DNA of 57,909 bases from Adlercreutzia murintestinalis (GTDB taxonomy: Bacteria > Actinomycetota > Coriobacteriia > Coriobacteriales > Eggerthellaceae): contig NZ_CALPCC010000015.1 in the NCBI RefSeq assembly GCF_943192905.1, forward strand, positions 1 through 57,909, given 5' to 3'. The translations under genes were made by a program, and so were the position numbers. The notes below the pieces were generated by a model. It was not told the DNA's origin. It did no database searches and saw only the letters and a program-made list of their open reading frames with translations. Positions 25,577 to 34,952 of the stretch are shown here, piece by piece. Each line of letters starts with the position of its first letter. Position 1 is the first letter of the stretch.

Positions 25577-26368
25577 ATGGAACAACTCACAGTAGCACAG
25601 ATACGGACTCAATTGCGTCAGGCAGACGAGGAGCGCTTTTGCGTGCTCGAGCGTTCGCTAGCGGCCGATACGCGCAAAGGTGTGCGTCAAGCGGTAGCGG
25701 CAGCGCGAGCGCGCCTTGACGCTCAGGCCGCGGAAGCGGCACGTCTCGATGGTCTGTATGATTTCCAGGGCCAGCTCATGATGCAAGCAGGTGCAGAGGT
25801 AGCGCTCGGGCTCGACGAGGTGGGGCGCGGTCCTCTCGCGGGCCCGCTCGCGGTCGGCGCGGTTGTGCTGCCCCTTGATGCGCGCATCGAAGGGCTCGAT
25901 GATTCGAAGCGCTTGTCCGAAGATGAGCGAGTGCGCATCACCTCTCAGGTGAAGGAGCGCGCTTCTGCATGGACGGTTCAGTACGCCTCTGTTGAACACA
26001 TTGACACGATGGGAATCGCAACCGCGTTGCGGGATGCGTTCGCGCGTGCGATCGCTGCCATAGAAGCGGCGGGCGTTCATCCTGACCTCATTCTGCTCGA
26101 CGGAAATCCGCTCGGCTTGGATGCGCGGGAAGTCAGCGTGGTCAAGGGCGATGCGCGTGTGGCGGCCATCGCGGCCGCATCGGTGCTCGCGAAGGTGGAC
26201 CGTGATGCGCTGATGGATCAGATGGACGAGCGCTATCCTGGGTATGGATTCGCTCAGCATAAGGGCTATGGTACCGCTGCACATACTGACGCTATTCGTC
26301 GTTTAGGACTCAGCCCGCTCCATCGCACCTCGTTTTGCGGCGCTTTTACCCAGGAGAGCTTGTTTTGA
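25577..26368 (+). CDS. rnhB: Ribonuclease HII
   Basis: Cuts RNA in RNA:DNA hybrids and excises single ribonucleotides. The 263-residue product has GLDEVGRGPLAGPLAVGAVV with catalytic Asp80 and Glu81 and the later LLDGNPLGLDAREVSVVKGDA block. The final part YPGYGFAQHKGYGTAAH is typical. An N-terminal extension of about 75 residues resembles that of Bacillus-type RNase HII. ATG 25577 is right after the rplS terminator and has no Shine-Dalgarno, so initiation is unusual or a read-through transcript is used. Confidence 0.95.
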   Translation: MEQLTVAQIRTQLRQADEERFCVLERSLAADTRKGVRQAVAAARARLDAQAAEAARLDGLYDFQGQLMMQAGAEVALGLDEVGRGPLAGPLAVGAVVLPLDARIEGLDDSKRLSEDERVRITSQVKERASAWTVQYASVEHIDTMGIATALRDAFARAIAAIEAAGVHPDLILLDGNPLGLDAREVSVVKGDARVAAIAAASVLAKVDRDALMDQMDERYPGYGFAQHKGYGTAAHTDAIRRLGLSPLHRTSFCGAFTQESLF

Positions 26369-26627
26369 TGTGAGGCGCCTTGGTTCTCGCTTAAGATGTG
26401 CTTGATCCGTGTAAGAATCATGCAAGAAGAGCGTCCAAGTGAGCAAGCGCATCGGGCAGAGGCGCGTTGAACGAACTTGGCGAACATATTCGATTCACAT
26501 GGTGCGACGATCGCGGCGGTACCTCAGAGGCACCATGATCGATGCCTAGCTCATACCGCATGCGTGCGCGGTGCGCGCCCGGATGCAACGCTATCGTCTT
26601 TCCTTACCGCAAGAGAAGGAGGAGACG
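26369..26627. other. 259-base intergenic stretch, no gene seen
   Basis: Between rnhB and yraN. Apart from the strong AAGGAGG ribosome-binding site just before yraN (about 26614-26620), no convincing promoter, terminator or ORF was found. Many actinobacteria carry a DUF2469 gene here; no trace of it is recognisable. Confidence 0.6.
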
Positions 26628-27065
26628 ATGTCAACAGCAGCAGTCATGGAAGCGCCTCAAGCTGCCCGCAGCAAGTCGTCGCAGGCTGCGCAGCGAAAGA
26701 GGAACGCGAACAAAGAACTAGGGAAGCGCGGCGAGAATGCCGCTGCTCGATTTCTCTACCGTCAGGGCTACGATATCGTAGAGCGCAATTGGAAGTGCAG
26801 GTTCGGCGAAGCGGATATCATCGCACGTGATGGGAGCACTCTAGTATTCGTCGAGGTCAAAACGCGTTCGGGAATAGAGCGAGGGTTTCCTTCCGAGGCA
26901 GTGGATGCCAAGAAGCGCGACACGTATGAGAAGATCGCGCTTTCTTATGTGGCAGATCATGCGGAAACGGAAGCGGTCGTGCGGTTTGACGTGGTTGCCA
27001 TCGTGGCGGTAGCGCCCGATCGTGCGCTCATCCGGCATCATATCAGCGCGTTCTCGGTGATATGA
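26628..27065 (+). CDS. yraN: YraN/UPF0102 nuclease-fold protein
   Basis: 145 residues. A poorly conserved Ala/Ser/Lys-rich start is followed by the UPF0102 domain, a PD-(D/E)XK-like fold: KRGENAAARFLYRQGYDIVERN, cited by its core GENAAARFLYRQGYDIVERN, then FGEADIIARDG and VFVEVKTR with the ExK pair. Its biochemical role is unresolved in general. AAGGAGG 7 bases before ATG 26628 fixes the start; an upstream GTG at 26571 is unlikely. It abuts comM, as in many bacteria. Confidence 0.92.
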   Translation: MSTAAVMEAPQAARSKSSQAAQRKRNANKELGKRGENAAARFLYRQGYDIVERNWKCRFGEADIIARDGSTLVFVEVKTRSGIERGFPSEAVDAKKRDTYEKIALSYVADHAETEAVVRFDVVAIVAVAPDRALIRHHISAFSVI

Positions 27066-28586
27066 ATGCGTTCGCAATGCGCGGTGGCAAGCGCGTTGAT
27101 TCGAGGGGTCGACGCCATTCCGGTCACGGTGGAAGTGTCGGTGGGTGCCGGTTTGGTCGGCATGAGCATCGTGGGCATGGCCGATACCGCTATCCAGGAA
27201 GCGCGCGAACGAGTTCGTGGTGCCATCATATCATGTGGATTTGCCGTACCGAGCCAGAAGATCGTGGTGAATCTGGCGCCTGGGTCGCTTCGTAAGAGTG
27301 GATCAGGGTTCGATCTGCCCATAGCGTTGGGCATCTTGGTAGCCTCAGGGCAGGTAGACCCAGCGTTTCTTGAGGGCAGGCTGTTCGTGGGAGAGCTCTC
27401 GTTAGATGGCGGTGTGCGTCCGGTGGCAGGAACGCTCGCATTCGGCATCTGCGCGCATCGCCTCGGTCTGAGCTTGGTTAGTTGCGGCGATCAGGCGGTT
27501 CCTCTGGAAGGCCTTGCGCAGTACAGCATACGGGATCTGAGCGCGCTTGCCTTCGAGGAACCGTTCACAAGGGTGACCTACGCGCGCACCAACGCTGAGG
27601 CTTCCGGTAAGAACGCTCCCGATTTTTGCGATGTTGCTGGTCATGAGACGGCAAAGCGCGCCGCTCAGATAGCTGTTGCGGGTGGCCATGGCTTGTTGAT
27701 GGTCGGGCCTCCTGGATCGGGTAAGACGATGATAGCGAGTCGTATCGCATCCATCTTGCCCCCGCTCGATCAAGACGAGATGCTGGCAGCTGCTGCGGTG
27801 CATTCGGTGGCGGGCGAGGATATTGATGCGATCTTGCAGGGTATTCGCCCGTTTCGGCACCCGCATCATTCGGCAACGATAGCAGGATTGGTTGGCGGTG
27901 GCTCGCCGATTCGGCCAGGAGAGATATCTCTTGCGCATTGCGGTACGCTGTTCCTCGATGAGCTTCCCGAGTTTAAGCCAGCGACGCTTCAAAGTTTACG
28001 CCAGCCCATCGAGGCGGGCAAAGTATGCCTCACGCGCGCGGATGGCAATATTGAATTTCCGGCGCGCTTCATGTTGGTGGCAGCGGCCAATCCCTGTCCC
28101 TGCGGATATCTCGGCGATGATCTTCGCCCATGCGAATGCACGATTCCGCAGATTCGCGCGTATCAGGCGCGTGTAGGAGGTCCGCTGATGGATCGGATCG
28201 ATCTTCAACTGGATGTGCGGCGATTGCCAGCTGACAGCATCTTATCGAGCGGTTCAGGCACTGATTCAGCAACGCTGCGCCAAGGCGTGCTCGCTGCACG
28301 CGACTTCGCAGAGCAGCGGAGACAGCGGCGGCGCATGGACGTTCAGCCACCTGTTTGCGAATCGGTCGGCAACCGGCCCGCTGAGGTCATCGAATCGTGC
28401 GCGCTCGGCGATGAGCAACGCTCGTTCATCACCTCGATGGCCGATGCGGAATCGCTGAGCGGACGGGCGCTCGTGAGCTGCCTGAAGGTCGCGCGCACCA
28501 TCGCTGATATGGAGCAAAGCTGGGACGTTACCTGCGATCATCTTGCTGAGGCGTTGGCATTTCGAATGAGGGAAGGAGCGCGATGA
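27066..28586 (+). CDS. comM: ComM/YifB AAA+ ATPase (Mg-chelatase-like)
   Basis: 506 residues. ComM is a hexameric helicase that promotes branch migration during natural transformation. The N-terminal Lon-protease-like fold domain (about 1-170) carries the GLVGMSIVGMADTAIQEARERV core. The AAA+ domain has Walker A GPPGSGKTMIA (about 214-224), FLDELPEF as Walker B, and the Cys-rich ANPCPCGYLGDD block. The C-terminal Mg-chelatase-type domain includes SGRALVSCLKVARTIADME. It starts at the base after yraN and overlaps dprA by 4 bases. Confidence 0.95.
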   Translation: MRSQCAVASALIRGVDAIPVTVEVSVGAGLVGMSIVGMADTAIQEARERVRGAIISCGFAVPSQKIVVNLAPGSLRKSGSGFDLPIALGILVASGQVDPAFLEGRLFVGELSLDGGVRPVAGTLAFGICAHRLGLSLVSCGDQAVPLEGLAQYSIRDLSALAFEEPFTRVTYARTNAEASGKNAPDFCDVAGHETAKRAAQIAVAGGHGLLMVGPPGSGKTMIASRIASILPPLDQDEMLAAAAVHSVAGEDIDAILQGIRPFRHPHHSATIAGLVGGGSPIRPGEISLAHCGTLFLDELPEFKPATLQSLRQPIEAGKVCLTRADGNIEFPARFMLVAAANPCPCGYLGDDLRPCECTIPQIRAYQARVGGPLMDRIDLQLDVRRLPADSILSSGSGTDSATLRQGVLAARDFAEQRRQRRRMDVQPPVCESVGNRPAEVIESCALGDEQRSFITSMADAESLSGRALVSCLKVARTIADMEQSWDVTCDHLAEALAFRMREGAR

Positions 28587-29536
28587 TGGGACGACGATCG
28601 TCTACGCTCACCGGCCCACGCTGGGAGCTTACCGCGCAGGACACGAGGTATCCTGACGTATTTCGCACTATCTTGAAGCCACCGGAGAAGCTCTATGGGA
28701 TAGGGGAGCGCGCGGCGCTGCAAGAGGGTCTCGCTATCGTGGGTGCGCGCAAGGCAACGCCGTACGGCAGGACCTGCGCTGCGCGCTTCGCACGCTTGGC
28801 GGCAGAGCGAGGGGTCGTCATCATCTCAGGAGGCGCCCGTGGCTGCGATGCCGCTTCCCATGAGGCTGCCCTTCAAGCGGGTGGCACCACGGTCGTGTTC
28901 TTGGGCGGAGGCTGCGATCGTGTGTATCCCGCGGAGCATAGTGAGCTGTTTCAGAGGGTGATAGAAGGTGGGGGAGCGGTCGTATCGGAGCAGGAATGGG
29001 ACGTGCCACCCATGCCCTATATGTTTCGCGCGCGCAATCGCCTTATCGCGGGTCTTGCTCGTGCGACGCTCATCGTGGAAGCGGGGCTTCCTTCGGGCAC
29101 GTTTTCGACAGCCGATGAGGCTTTGGAGGCCAATCGTGAGGTCTTGGTGGTGCCGGGCGCCATCACGTCACCGGCGTCGCTTGGGGCAAATCGCCTTCTC
29201 TGTCAGGGAGCGACGCCGATCGTGGACGATGACACGTTCTACGATCAGCTCTTCTGCCTTTTTGGTTGCTTGAAGCAAACCTGTGCGTCGGAGCAAGATG
29301 AAGCCGTCGTGGCAGAAGATGATCCGCTTGCGTGCGCTCTTCAGGCGCAGCCGCTCAGCATGGACGAACTGCTCGAGGTGTCACGTGCGGCCGGGCAGGG
29401 CAAGAGCCTGTCGGATATCGCGGTGTGGGTAGCGCATCAAGTGCAAGCGGGTCGTGCGGTGCGATATGCGGATGGTCGCTATGGACCGATGGCAAACGAT
29501 GGCCGATGCCCTGAGCGAGATCGGCATAGCAGGTGA
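28583..29536 (+). CDS. dprA: DNA processing protein DprA
   Basis: Loads RecA on incoming single-stranded DNA during transformation. The 317-residue product has the Rossmann-like core: LAIVGARKATPYGRTCA, ISGGARGCDAASHEAAL, VVFLGGGCDRVYPAEH, FRARNRLIAGLARATLIVEA and SGTFSTADEAL. The C-terminal about 70 residues form a winged-helix-like tail. The first ATG overlaps the comM stop. The yraN-comM-dprA grouping is common and is not by itself proof of competence, since no com pilus genes are visible. Confidence 0.95.
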   Translation: MMGRRSSTLTGPRWELTAQDTRYPDVFRTILKPPEKLYGIGERAALQEGLAIVGARKATPYGRTCAARFARLAAERGVVIISGGARGCDAASHEAALQAGGTTVVFLGGGCDRVYPAEHSELFQRVIEGGGAVVSEQEWDVPPMPYMFRARNRLIAGLARATLIVEAGLPSGTFSTADEALEANREVLVVPGAITSPASLGANRLLCQGATPIVDDDTFYDQLFCLFGCLKQTCASEQDEAVVAEDDPLACALQAQPLSMDELLEVSRAAGQGKSLSDIAVWVAHQVQAGRAVRYADGRYGPMANDGRCPERDRHSR

Positions 29537-29548
29537 TATATTGGCTTC

Positions 29549-30925
29549 ATGGATGCGATCACCATCATAGGCGGAGGTCTTGCGGGCAGTGAAGCGGCGC
29601 TGCGCTTGGCCGATCTTGGCTTTTCGGTAACGGTATATGAAATGCGCCCGCAGGTACCCACGCCCGTGCATAAGAGCGCGAATATGGCAGAACTCGTTTG
29701 CTCGAACTCGTTCAAGTCGAATAAGCCCGATTCTGCGGCGGGCATGTTGAAGGCAGAGCTCGAAGCGCTTGCGTCACCGGTGTATCACGCTGCATTGGCT
29801 ACCAGCATTGATGCGGGCGGTGCCTTAGCGGTCGATCGGCATGCGTTTTCGCGAATGGTAACGCACCTGCTCGAAGTTCATCCGCGCGTGCGTATCGAGC
29901 GGGTAGAGGTTGCCGATCTGGAGGCGGTTGCGTCTACGTGCGATGCGGTGGTGCTCGCCACGGGTCCGTTGACCTCCGATCGGCTCGCGGACGATATCGC
30001 TCGGCGCAGCGGAGCCGATCAGCTCGCTTTCTACGATGCGGCTGCTCCTATCGTGATGGCTGACTCGCTCGATCGCAGCGTCGTGTTTCGTCAGAGCCGC
30101 TACGAGGAAACTGGAGCAGGGGACTATTTGAATTGCCCGCTCGATCAGCAAGCCTATCAGGCGTTTATCAGTGAATTGGTGGCTGCTGAGCGCGTGATGA
30201 AGAAAGAGTTCGAGAGCGGCGATCTATTCCAGGCGTGCCAGCCGATCGAAGAGATAGCCCGCAAGGGACTCGATGCGCCGCGCTTTGGCACGATGAAGCC
30301 CGTTGGATTGGTCGATCCTGCGACGGGTCGCCGTCCGTGGGCGGTCGTGCAGTTGCGAGCCGAGGATGCGGCCGGGCAAAGCTATAACCTCGTTGGATTT
30401 CAGACAAATCTCACGTTTCCTGAACAACGGCGCGTCTTTCGCATGATTCCAGGGTTGCAAGAGGCTGAGTTTGCTCGATACGGCGTGATGCACCGTAATA
30501 CATACCTGAACAGTCCGCAGATGCTCGATGGCACCGGACGCTTGTATGCGCCGGATATCCTCTTGCTCGAAACGCCCGTTTTCGTTGCGGGGCAGCTTTC
30601 GGGCACGGAAGGGTATACCGAGGCGATCCGCTCTGGCGCGCATGTTGCCCTCTCTGTTGCCGCGCTGCTCAAGGGTGTCGAAGCACCGCTTTTGCCCGAT
30701 ACGACCGCGTTCGGTGCTCTCATGCGCCATGCAACCGATCCGGCAACGCGTTCCTATCAGCCTTCGCATGTGAATTTTGGGCTCATGCCGCCCCTCTCTG
30801 CTCCGATCCGCAACAAGCGCGAGCGATATGCCGCCTTTGCTGAGCGCGGGCGCGCAGCGATGGAATCATACGTCGAGCAGCTCATGACCGCTGGTCTCTT
30901 ATCTGTGCGGGGTGCTTCGCGGTGA
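29549..30925 (+). CDS. trmFO: tRNA U54 methyltransferase TrmFO
   Basis: FAD- and methylenetetrahydrofolate-dependent enzyme that makes ribothymidine at position 54 of tRNA. The 458-residue product has an N-terminal FAD-binding motif (ITIIGGGLAGSEAALRLADL), VYEMRPQ, the MAELVCSNSFKS block with a conserved Cys, and GQLSGTEGYTEA near the C-terminus. Start ATG 29549 is preceded by AGGTGA about 10 bases earlier. Its stop overlaps the xerC GTG, matching the trmFO-xerC order of Firmicutes. Confidence 0.96.
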   Translation: MDAITIIGGGLAGSEAALRLADLGFSVTVYEMRPQVPTPVHKSANMAELVCSNSFKSNKPDSAAGMLKAELEALASPVYHAALATSIDAGGALAVDRHAFSRMVTHLLEVHPRVRIERVEVADLEAVASTCDAVVLATGPLTSDRLADDIARRSGADQLAFYDAAAPIVMADSLDRSVVFRQSRYEETGAGDYLNCPLDQQAYQAFISELVAAERVMKKEFESGDLFQACQPIEEIARKGLDAPRFGTMKPVGLVDPATGRRPWAVVQLRAEDAAGQSYNLVGFQTNLTFPEQRRVFRMIPGLQEAEFARYGVMHRNTYLNSPQMLDGTGRLYAPDILLLETPVFVAGQLSGTEGYTEAIRSGAHVALSVAALLKGVEAPLLPDTTAFGALMRHATDPATRSYQPSHVNFGLMPPLSAPIRNKRERYAAFAERGRAAMESYVEQLMTAGLLSVRGASR

Positions 30926-31866
30926 GCACGTCTCCAAGGCCGATCGGTGACGCGCCGAACAACGATGTGGAGGTGCCAGGTCAGGAACTCGTTGAGGATT
31001 TCTGCGCGTCGCTCGCACGAGAACAAGGTGCCTCGAAGAACACGATTCGCAGCTATCGGACCGATCTTGAGGCGTACCTTCGTTGGGTGCAGCGCCTTGG
31101 GCTTGATGTCCTTACTATGACGCACCGCCGCCTTCGCCGCTACCTCGCGGAGCTTGACGCGGCGGCCTACGAGCGCACGACGGTGAACCGGCATCTTTCG
31201 GCGCTGCGCTCGTTCTATCGTTGGCTCTGCGCCGAGCAGTTTTCATCGAATGATCCTGCGAGCGCCATCCAGGGACCTTCTCTTCCCGCGAAGCTGCCCA
31301 AACCGCTCTCGGAGGACGAGGTCGATCGGCTCTTGGCAGTGCATGCGGACAACGACGACCCGCTCTCGCTACGCGATCAGGCCGTGCTCGAGTTCATCTA
31401 TGCGACCGGCGCGCGCGTTTCGGAAGCGTCTGCGGTGAAGCTGTGTGATGTTGATGTGCGCAACGGCACCGCTAAGGTGTTCGGTAAAGGATCGAAGGAG
31501 CGGATCGTGCTGCTCCATACGACAGCGCAAGAGGCGATCGCATCGTATATTGAGCGCGGTCGCCCTGCTCTGGTGGGGGATAAGGCATGCGAGAGCTTGT
31601 TCGTGTCAAGCCGTGGCAACCGATTCTCGACTGATGCGATACGGCGCATGTTCAAGGAGACGTTGCTGGCTGCCGGTCTTGACCCCGGTTATTCCCCGCA
31701 CGCATTGCGACATGCGTTTGCCACCGATATGCTTGCAGGCGGTGCTGATTTGCGCAGTGTGCAGGAAATGCTCGGGCATGCGAACCTCTCAACCACCCAG
31801 ATCTATACCCATGTATCGCCCGAACGGCTGCGAGCGGTGCATGCACAGGCGCATCCGCGCGCATAA
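30922..31866 (+). CDS. xerC: Tyrosine recombinase XerC
   Basis: Site-specific recombinase expected to resolve chromosome dimers at dif. The 314-residue product has an N-terminal SAM-like DNA-binding domain (about 22-118) and a catalytic domain. All active-site residues are present: Arg165, Lys189, His260, Arg263, His286 and Tyr295. XerC is preferred over XerD because of its coupling to trmFO, but sequence alone does not fully separate the two. It is not linked to any mobile-element gene, so a phage integrase is unlikely. Confidence 0.9.
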   Translation: MSTSPRPIGDAPNNDVEVPGQELVEDFCASLAREQGASKNTIRSYRTDLEAYLRWVQRLGLDVLTMTHRRLRRYLAELDAAAYERTTVNRHLSALRSFYRWLCAEQFSSNDPASAIQGPSLPAKLPKPLSEDEVDRLLAVHADNDDPLSLRDQAVLEFIYATGARVSEASAVKLCDVDVRNGTAKVFGKGSKERIVLLHTTAQEAIASYIERGRPALVGDKACESLFVSSRGNRFSTDAIRRMFKETLLAAGLDPGYSPHALRHAFATDMLAGGADLRSVQEMLGHANLSTTQIYTHVSPERLRAVHAQAHPRA

Positions 31867-31947
31867 ACGCTCCATTCGTATCGTTGTGATGGGGTCCATG
31901 GAGATTACTTGAAGTCTCTTCGCTCTGCGACGGGCAGTAGGATATCA

Positions 31948-31961
31948 CGAACATACATTCG
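31948..31961. promoter_or_regulatory. Possible LexA (SOS) box before uvrA
   Basis: CGAAC-ATAC-ATTCG differs by one base from the Gram-positive LexA consensus CGAACN4GTTCG. It lies just upstream of the uvrA -10 element, where a LexA dimer would block transcription. uvrA is a known SOS gene in several phyla, but the site is by eye only. Confidence 0.4.
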
Positions 31962-32009
31962 CTTTCTTGTAGTACAATGACCGAAACAACGATCGAGCAA
32001 GAAAGCGAA
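31958..32009. repeat. 12-bp inverted repeat bracketing uvrA promoter
   Basis: TTCGCTTTCTTG (31958-31969) and its exact reverse complement (31998-32009) are separated by 28 bases. The spacer contains TACAAT, the likely -10. The right arm contains the AAGAAAG that would serve as ribosome-binding site, 4 bases before ATG 32014. Confidence 0.8.
31973..31978 (+). promoter_or_regulatory. -10 element of uvrA promoter
   Basis: TACAAT 36 bases before the uvrA ATG. No good -35 is present at 16-18 bases, which fits a regulated promoter. Confidence 0.5.
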
Positions 32010-32013
32010 CGCC

Positions 32014-34932
32014 ATGCCGCAGAGCGAAATTGTTATCAAAGGTGCCCGCGAGCACAATCTGAAGGATATAGACCTCACCATACCACGTGACAAGCTGGTT
32101 GTGATAACCGGGCTTTCCGGATCAGGCAAATCAAGCCTTGCTTTCGATACCATGTACGCCGAGGGTCAGCGCCGCTATGTGGAGAGCCTCTCCAGCTACG
32201 CGCGCATGTTCCTCGGGCAGATGAGCAAGCCTGACCTTGATTCTATAGACGGTCTGTCTCCGGCGGTTTCCATCGATCAGAAGACCACCTCAAGAAACCC
32301 GCGCTCAACCGTGGGAACCACCACGGAGATCTATGACTATCTGCGCTTACTGTACGCGCGTGTGGGCATTCCGCACTGCCCGGTCTGCGGTCGCGAGATC
32401 AAGCGGCAGACCACCGATCAGGTGACCGATGAGATTTTGGGGCTTGGCGATGCGGGTGCGAAGGCGATGATCATGGCGCCCATCGTTTCTGGGCGCAAGG
32501 GTGAATTCACCAAGCTGTTCGCCGATCTTCAAAAGGAAGGGTTCACGCGTGTGCGGGTTGACGGCGAGGTCGTGCGTCTTGAGGGTGAACCGCGTACGCT
32601 GAACAAGAAGATCAAGCACTTCATCGACGTGGTCGTCGATCGTGTCACGCTGAAAGAGCAGGCGCGCAGCCGTATCGCACAGGCTGTTGAGACTGCGACG
32701 AAACTTGCGGACGGGCGCGTGCTCGTGCAGGTGCTGTCATCTGACACCGACGAGGTGCGCACAGCAGAAGTCTCTTCGGGTGCGCGCGGAGGCTTGGCGG
32801 ACGGGGAGCATCTCTTCTCGCTGGCGCTCGCATGCCCGGATCATGGCTTTTCCATGGATGAACTACAGCCGCGCGATTTCTCCTTCAATGCGCCGTATGG
32901 CTCCTGTCCTTCGTGCTTCGGCATCGGGAGCCGCGAGGAAGTGGATGCCTCCTTGGTCGTGCCCGACCCGTCCCTTACCTTGAGCGAAGGCGCGGTGGCG
33001 CCCCTGAAGAGCGGCAACTACTACCCGCAGATATTGCGCGCGGTGGCCGAGCATATGGGGTCGGGCGATGATGTGCCTTGGGAGGATATGTCGCGCAAGG
33101 TGCGCAAGGCTTTGATGGAAGGCCTCGGAAACGAGAAGGTGCGCGTTGACTATACCACCGTTGATGGGCGCAACACCTATTGGTTCATCGAGTGGGAGGG
33201 CATTCTCGAGGTCATCAGACGGCGGTATGCTGACGCGGACACTGATGCGAAGCGCGAGAAGCTCGCGGCCTATTTCGATACCGTTGCGTGTGAGGAATGC
33301 GGCGGTAAACGTCTTAAGCCTGAGATACTCGCGGTCACTATTGGCGACAAATCGATCTTCGATGTTACCGATATGGCGGCAGCTGATTCGCTCGCGTTCT
33401 TCCAGTCATTGCGGTTTACGGGTCAGGATCAGATGATCGCAGGCCCCATCGTGAAGGAGATCGTCGCGCGCCTGCGGTTCCTGGTTGACGTGGGTCTCGA
33501 TTATCTGACGCTCGAGCGGGCAACGGCCACGCTGTCCGGCGGTGAGGCGCAGCGCATTCGGCTTGCCACCCAGATTGGCGCGGGACTCATGGGGGTGCTC
33601 TATATTCTCGATGAGCCTTCGATCGGCTTGCATCAACGCGATAACGAGCGCCTGATCGCAACATTGGAGCATCTGCGCGATCTAGGGAATACCGTCATCG
33701 TGGTAGAGCATGACGAGGATACCATCCGAGCGGCAGATTTCGTGGTGGATATGGGTCCGGGTGCAGGCGAGCACGGAGGTGAGGTCATCGCTGCCGGAAC
33801 ACCTGCAGAGGTTATGGCGGCGCATGGTTCGCTCACCGCCGACTACCTTTCCGGGCGGCGCGCCATCATGGTACCAGCGAAGCGGCGTCGACCTGGTCGT
33901 GGGAAGCTCAAGCTAACAGGCGCATCTGAGAACAACCTGCAAAACATAACGCTCGAGGTGCCCTTGGGCACGTTGACGGTCATCACCGGTGTTTCTGGGT
34001 CGGGCAAGAGTTCGCTCATCACCGACACCTTGGCTCCTGCGCTCTCCAATCGATTGAACCACGCTCATCGTCGCTGCGGCTCGTATAAGAAGATCACTGG
34101 CTTGGACAAGCTCGACAAGGTCATCAACATCGACCAGAGTCCCATTGGCCGAACCCCCCGATCGAATCCCGCCACCTATATCGGTCTTTGGGACGACATT
34201 CGCGCACTGTTCGCCTCGACCGCAGAGGCGAAGGCGCGCGGCTACTCGCCGGGTCGTTTTTCCTTCAACGTGAATGGAGGACGCTGCGAGGCATGCAAAG
34301 GTGACGGACAGATCAAGATAGAGATGCACTTCTTGCCCGATATCTACGTCCCTTGCGAAGTGTGCAACGGCAAGCGCTATAACCGTGAGACTCTTGAGGT
34401 CACGTATCGTGGCAAGAGCATCTCCGAGGTGCTTGATATGACCGTGGAAGATGCGCTCGTCTTCTTTCAGAGCATCCCCGGCATCAAACGCAAGCTGCAA
34501 ACGCTCCATGATGTGGGGCTGGGGTATATCCGGTTGGGGCAACCGGCCACCACGCTCTCAGGTGGCGAGGCTCAGCGCGTGAAGCTCTCAAGCGAGCTTC
34601 AGAAGCGCTCCACCGGGAAGACGTTCTATATTCTGGACGAGCCTACGACGGGGTTGCACTTCGAGGATGTCCGACAGCTTCTCGAGGTGCTGCAACGGTT
34701 GGTCGATAGCGGCAACACCGTGCTGGTTATCGAGCATAATCTCGATGTTATTAAGTGCGCTGACCATATCGTCGATCTGGGTCCTGAGGGAGGCGACCGT
34801 GGCGGTCGCATTGTCGCTACGGGCACGCCCGAAGAGGTTGCCGAGGTGAAGGGCAGTTTTACGGGCCTTTTCGTCAAGCGCGTCTTGCAGACTGCCGAGA
34901 CGGTGGTGGATGCTCTAGCAGCAAGCGACTGA
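32014..34932 (+). CDS. uvrA: Excinuclease ABC subunit A
   Basis: DNA-damage sensor of nucleotide excision repair, acting with UvrB and UvrC. The 972-residue product is a complete class I UvrA: first ATPase Walker [15 protein letters not shown] (about 32-45), first zinc module with HCPVCGREI, signature [15 protein letters not shown], and [14 protein letters not shown]. The second ATPase has [10 protein letters not shown] and the second zinc module CEACKGDG...CEVCNGKRY, followed by [15 protein letters not shown]. It sits alone behind a putative SOS-type operator, while uvrC lies elsewhere in the window; uvrB is not here. Confidence 0.98.
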   Translation: MPQSEIVIKGAREHNLKDIDLTIPRDKLVVITGLSGSGKSSLAFDTMYAEGQRRYVESLSSYARMFLGQMSKPDLDSIDGLSPAVSIDQKTTSRNPRSTVGTTTEIYDYLRLLYARVGIPHCPVCGREIKRQTTDQVTDEILGLGDAGAKAMIMAPIVSGRKGEFTKLFADLQKEGFTRVRVDGEVVRLEGEPRTLNKKIKHFIDVVVDRVTLKEQARSRIAQAVETATKLADGRVLVQVLSSDTDEVRTAEVSSGARGGLADGEHLFSLALACPDHGFSMDELQPRDFSFNAPYGSCPSCFGIGSREEVDASLVVPDPSLTLSEGAVAPLKSGNYYPQILRAVAEHMGSGDDVPWEDMSRKVRKALMEGLGNEKVRVDYTTVDGRNTYWFIEWEGILEVIRRRYADADTDAKREKLAAYFDTVACEECGGKRLKPEILAVTIGDKSIFDVTDMAAADSLAFFQSLRFTGQDQMIAGPIVKEIVARLRFLVDVGLDYLTLERATATLSGGEAQRIRLATQIGAGLMGVLYILDEPSIGLHQRDNERLIATLEHLRDLGNTVIVVEHDEDTIRAADFVVDMGPGAGEHGGEVIAAGTPAEVMAAHGSLTADYLSGRRAIMVPAKRRRPGRGKLKLTGASENNLQNITLEVPLGTLTVITGVSGSGKSSLITDTLAPALSNRLNHAHRRCGSYKKITGLDKLDKVINIDQSPIGRTPRSNPATYIGLWDDIRALFASTAEAKARGYSPGRFSFNVNGGRCEACKGDGQIKIEMHFLPDIYVPCEVCNGKRYNRETLEVTYRGKSISEVLDMTVEDALVFFQSIPGIKRKLQTLHDVGLGYIRLGQPATTLSGGEAQRVKLSSELQKRSTGKTFYILDEPTTGLHFEDVRQLLEVLQRLVDSGNTVLVIEHNLDVIKCADHIVDLGPEGGDRGGRIVATGTPEEVAEVKGSFTGLFVKRVLQTAETVVDALAASD

Positions 34933-34939
34933 ATGGGGC

Positions 34940-34945
34940 TATAAT
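34940..34945 (+). promoter_or_regulatory. -10 element 7 bases before the 34953 gene
   Basis: A perfect TATAAT, but with no recognisable -35. The start of transcription would fall on or next to ATG 34953, implying a leaderless mRNA if the element is used. Confidence 0.4.
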
Positions 34946-34952
34946 CCGGTCT

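Noticed and set aside
30922-31866. Integrase of a mobile element
   Set aside because: Coupled to trmFO, with no phage or transposon genes or attachment-site repeats; fits chromosomal XerC.
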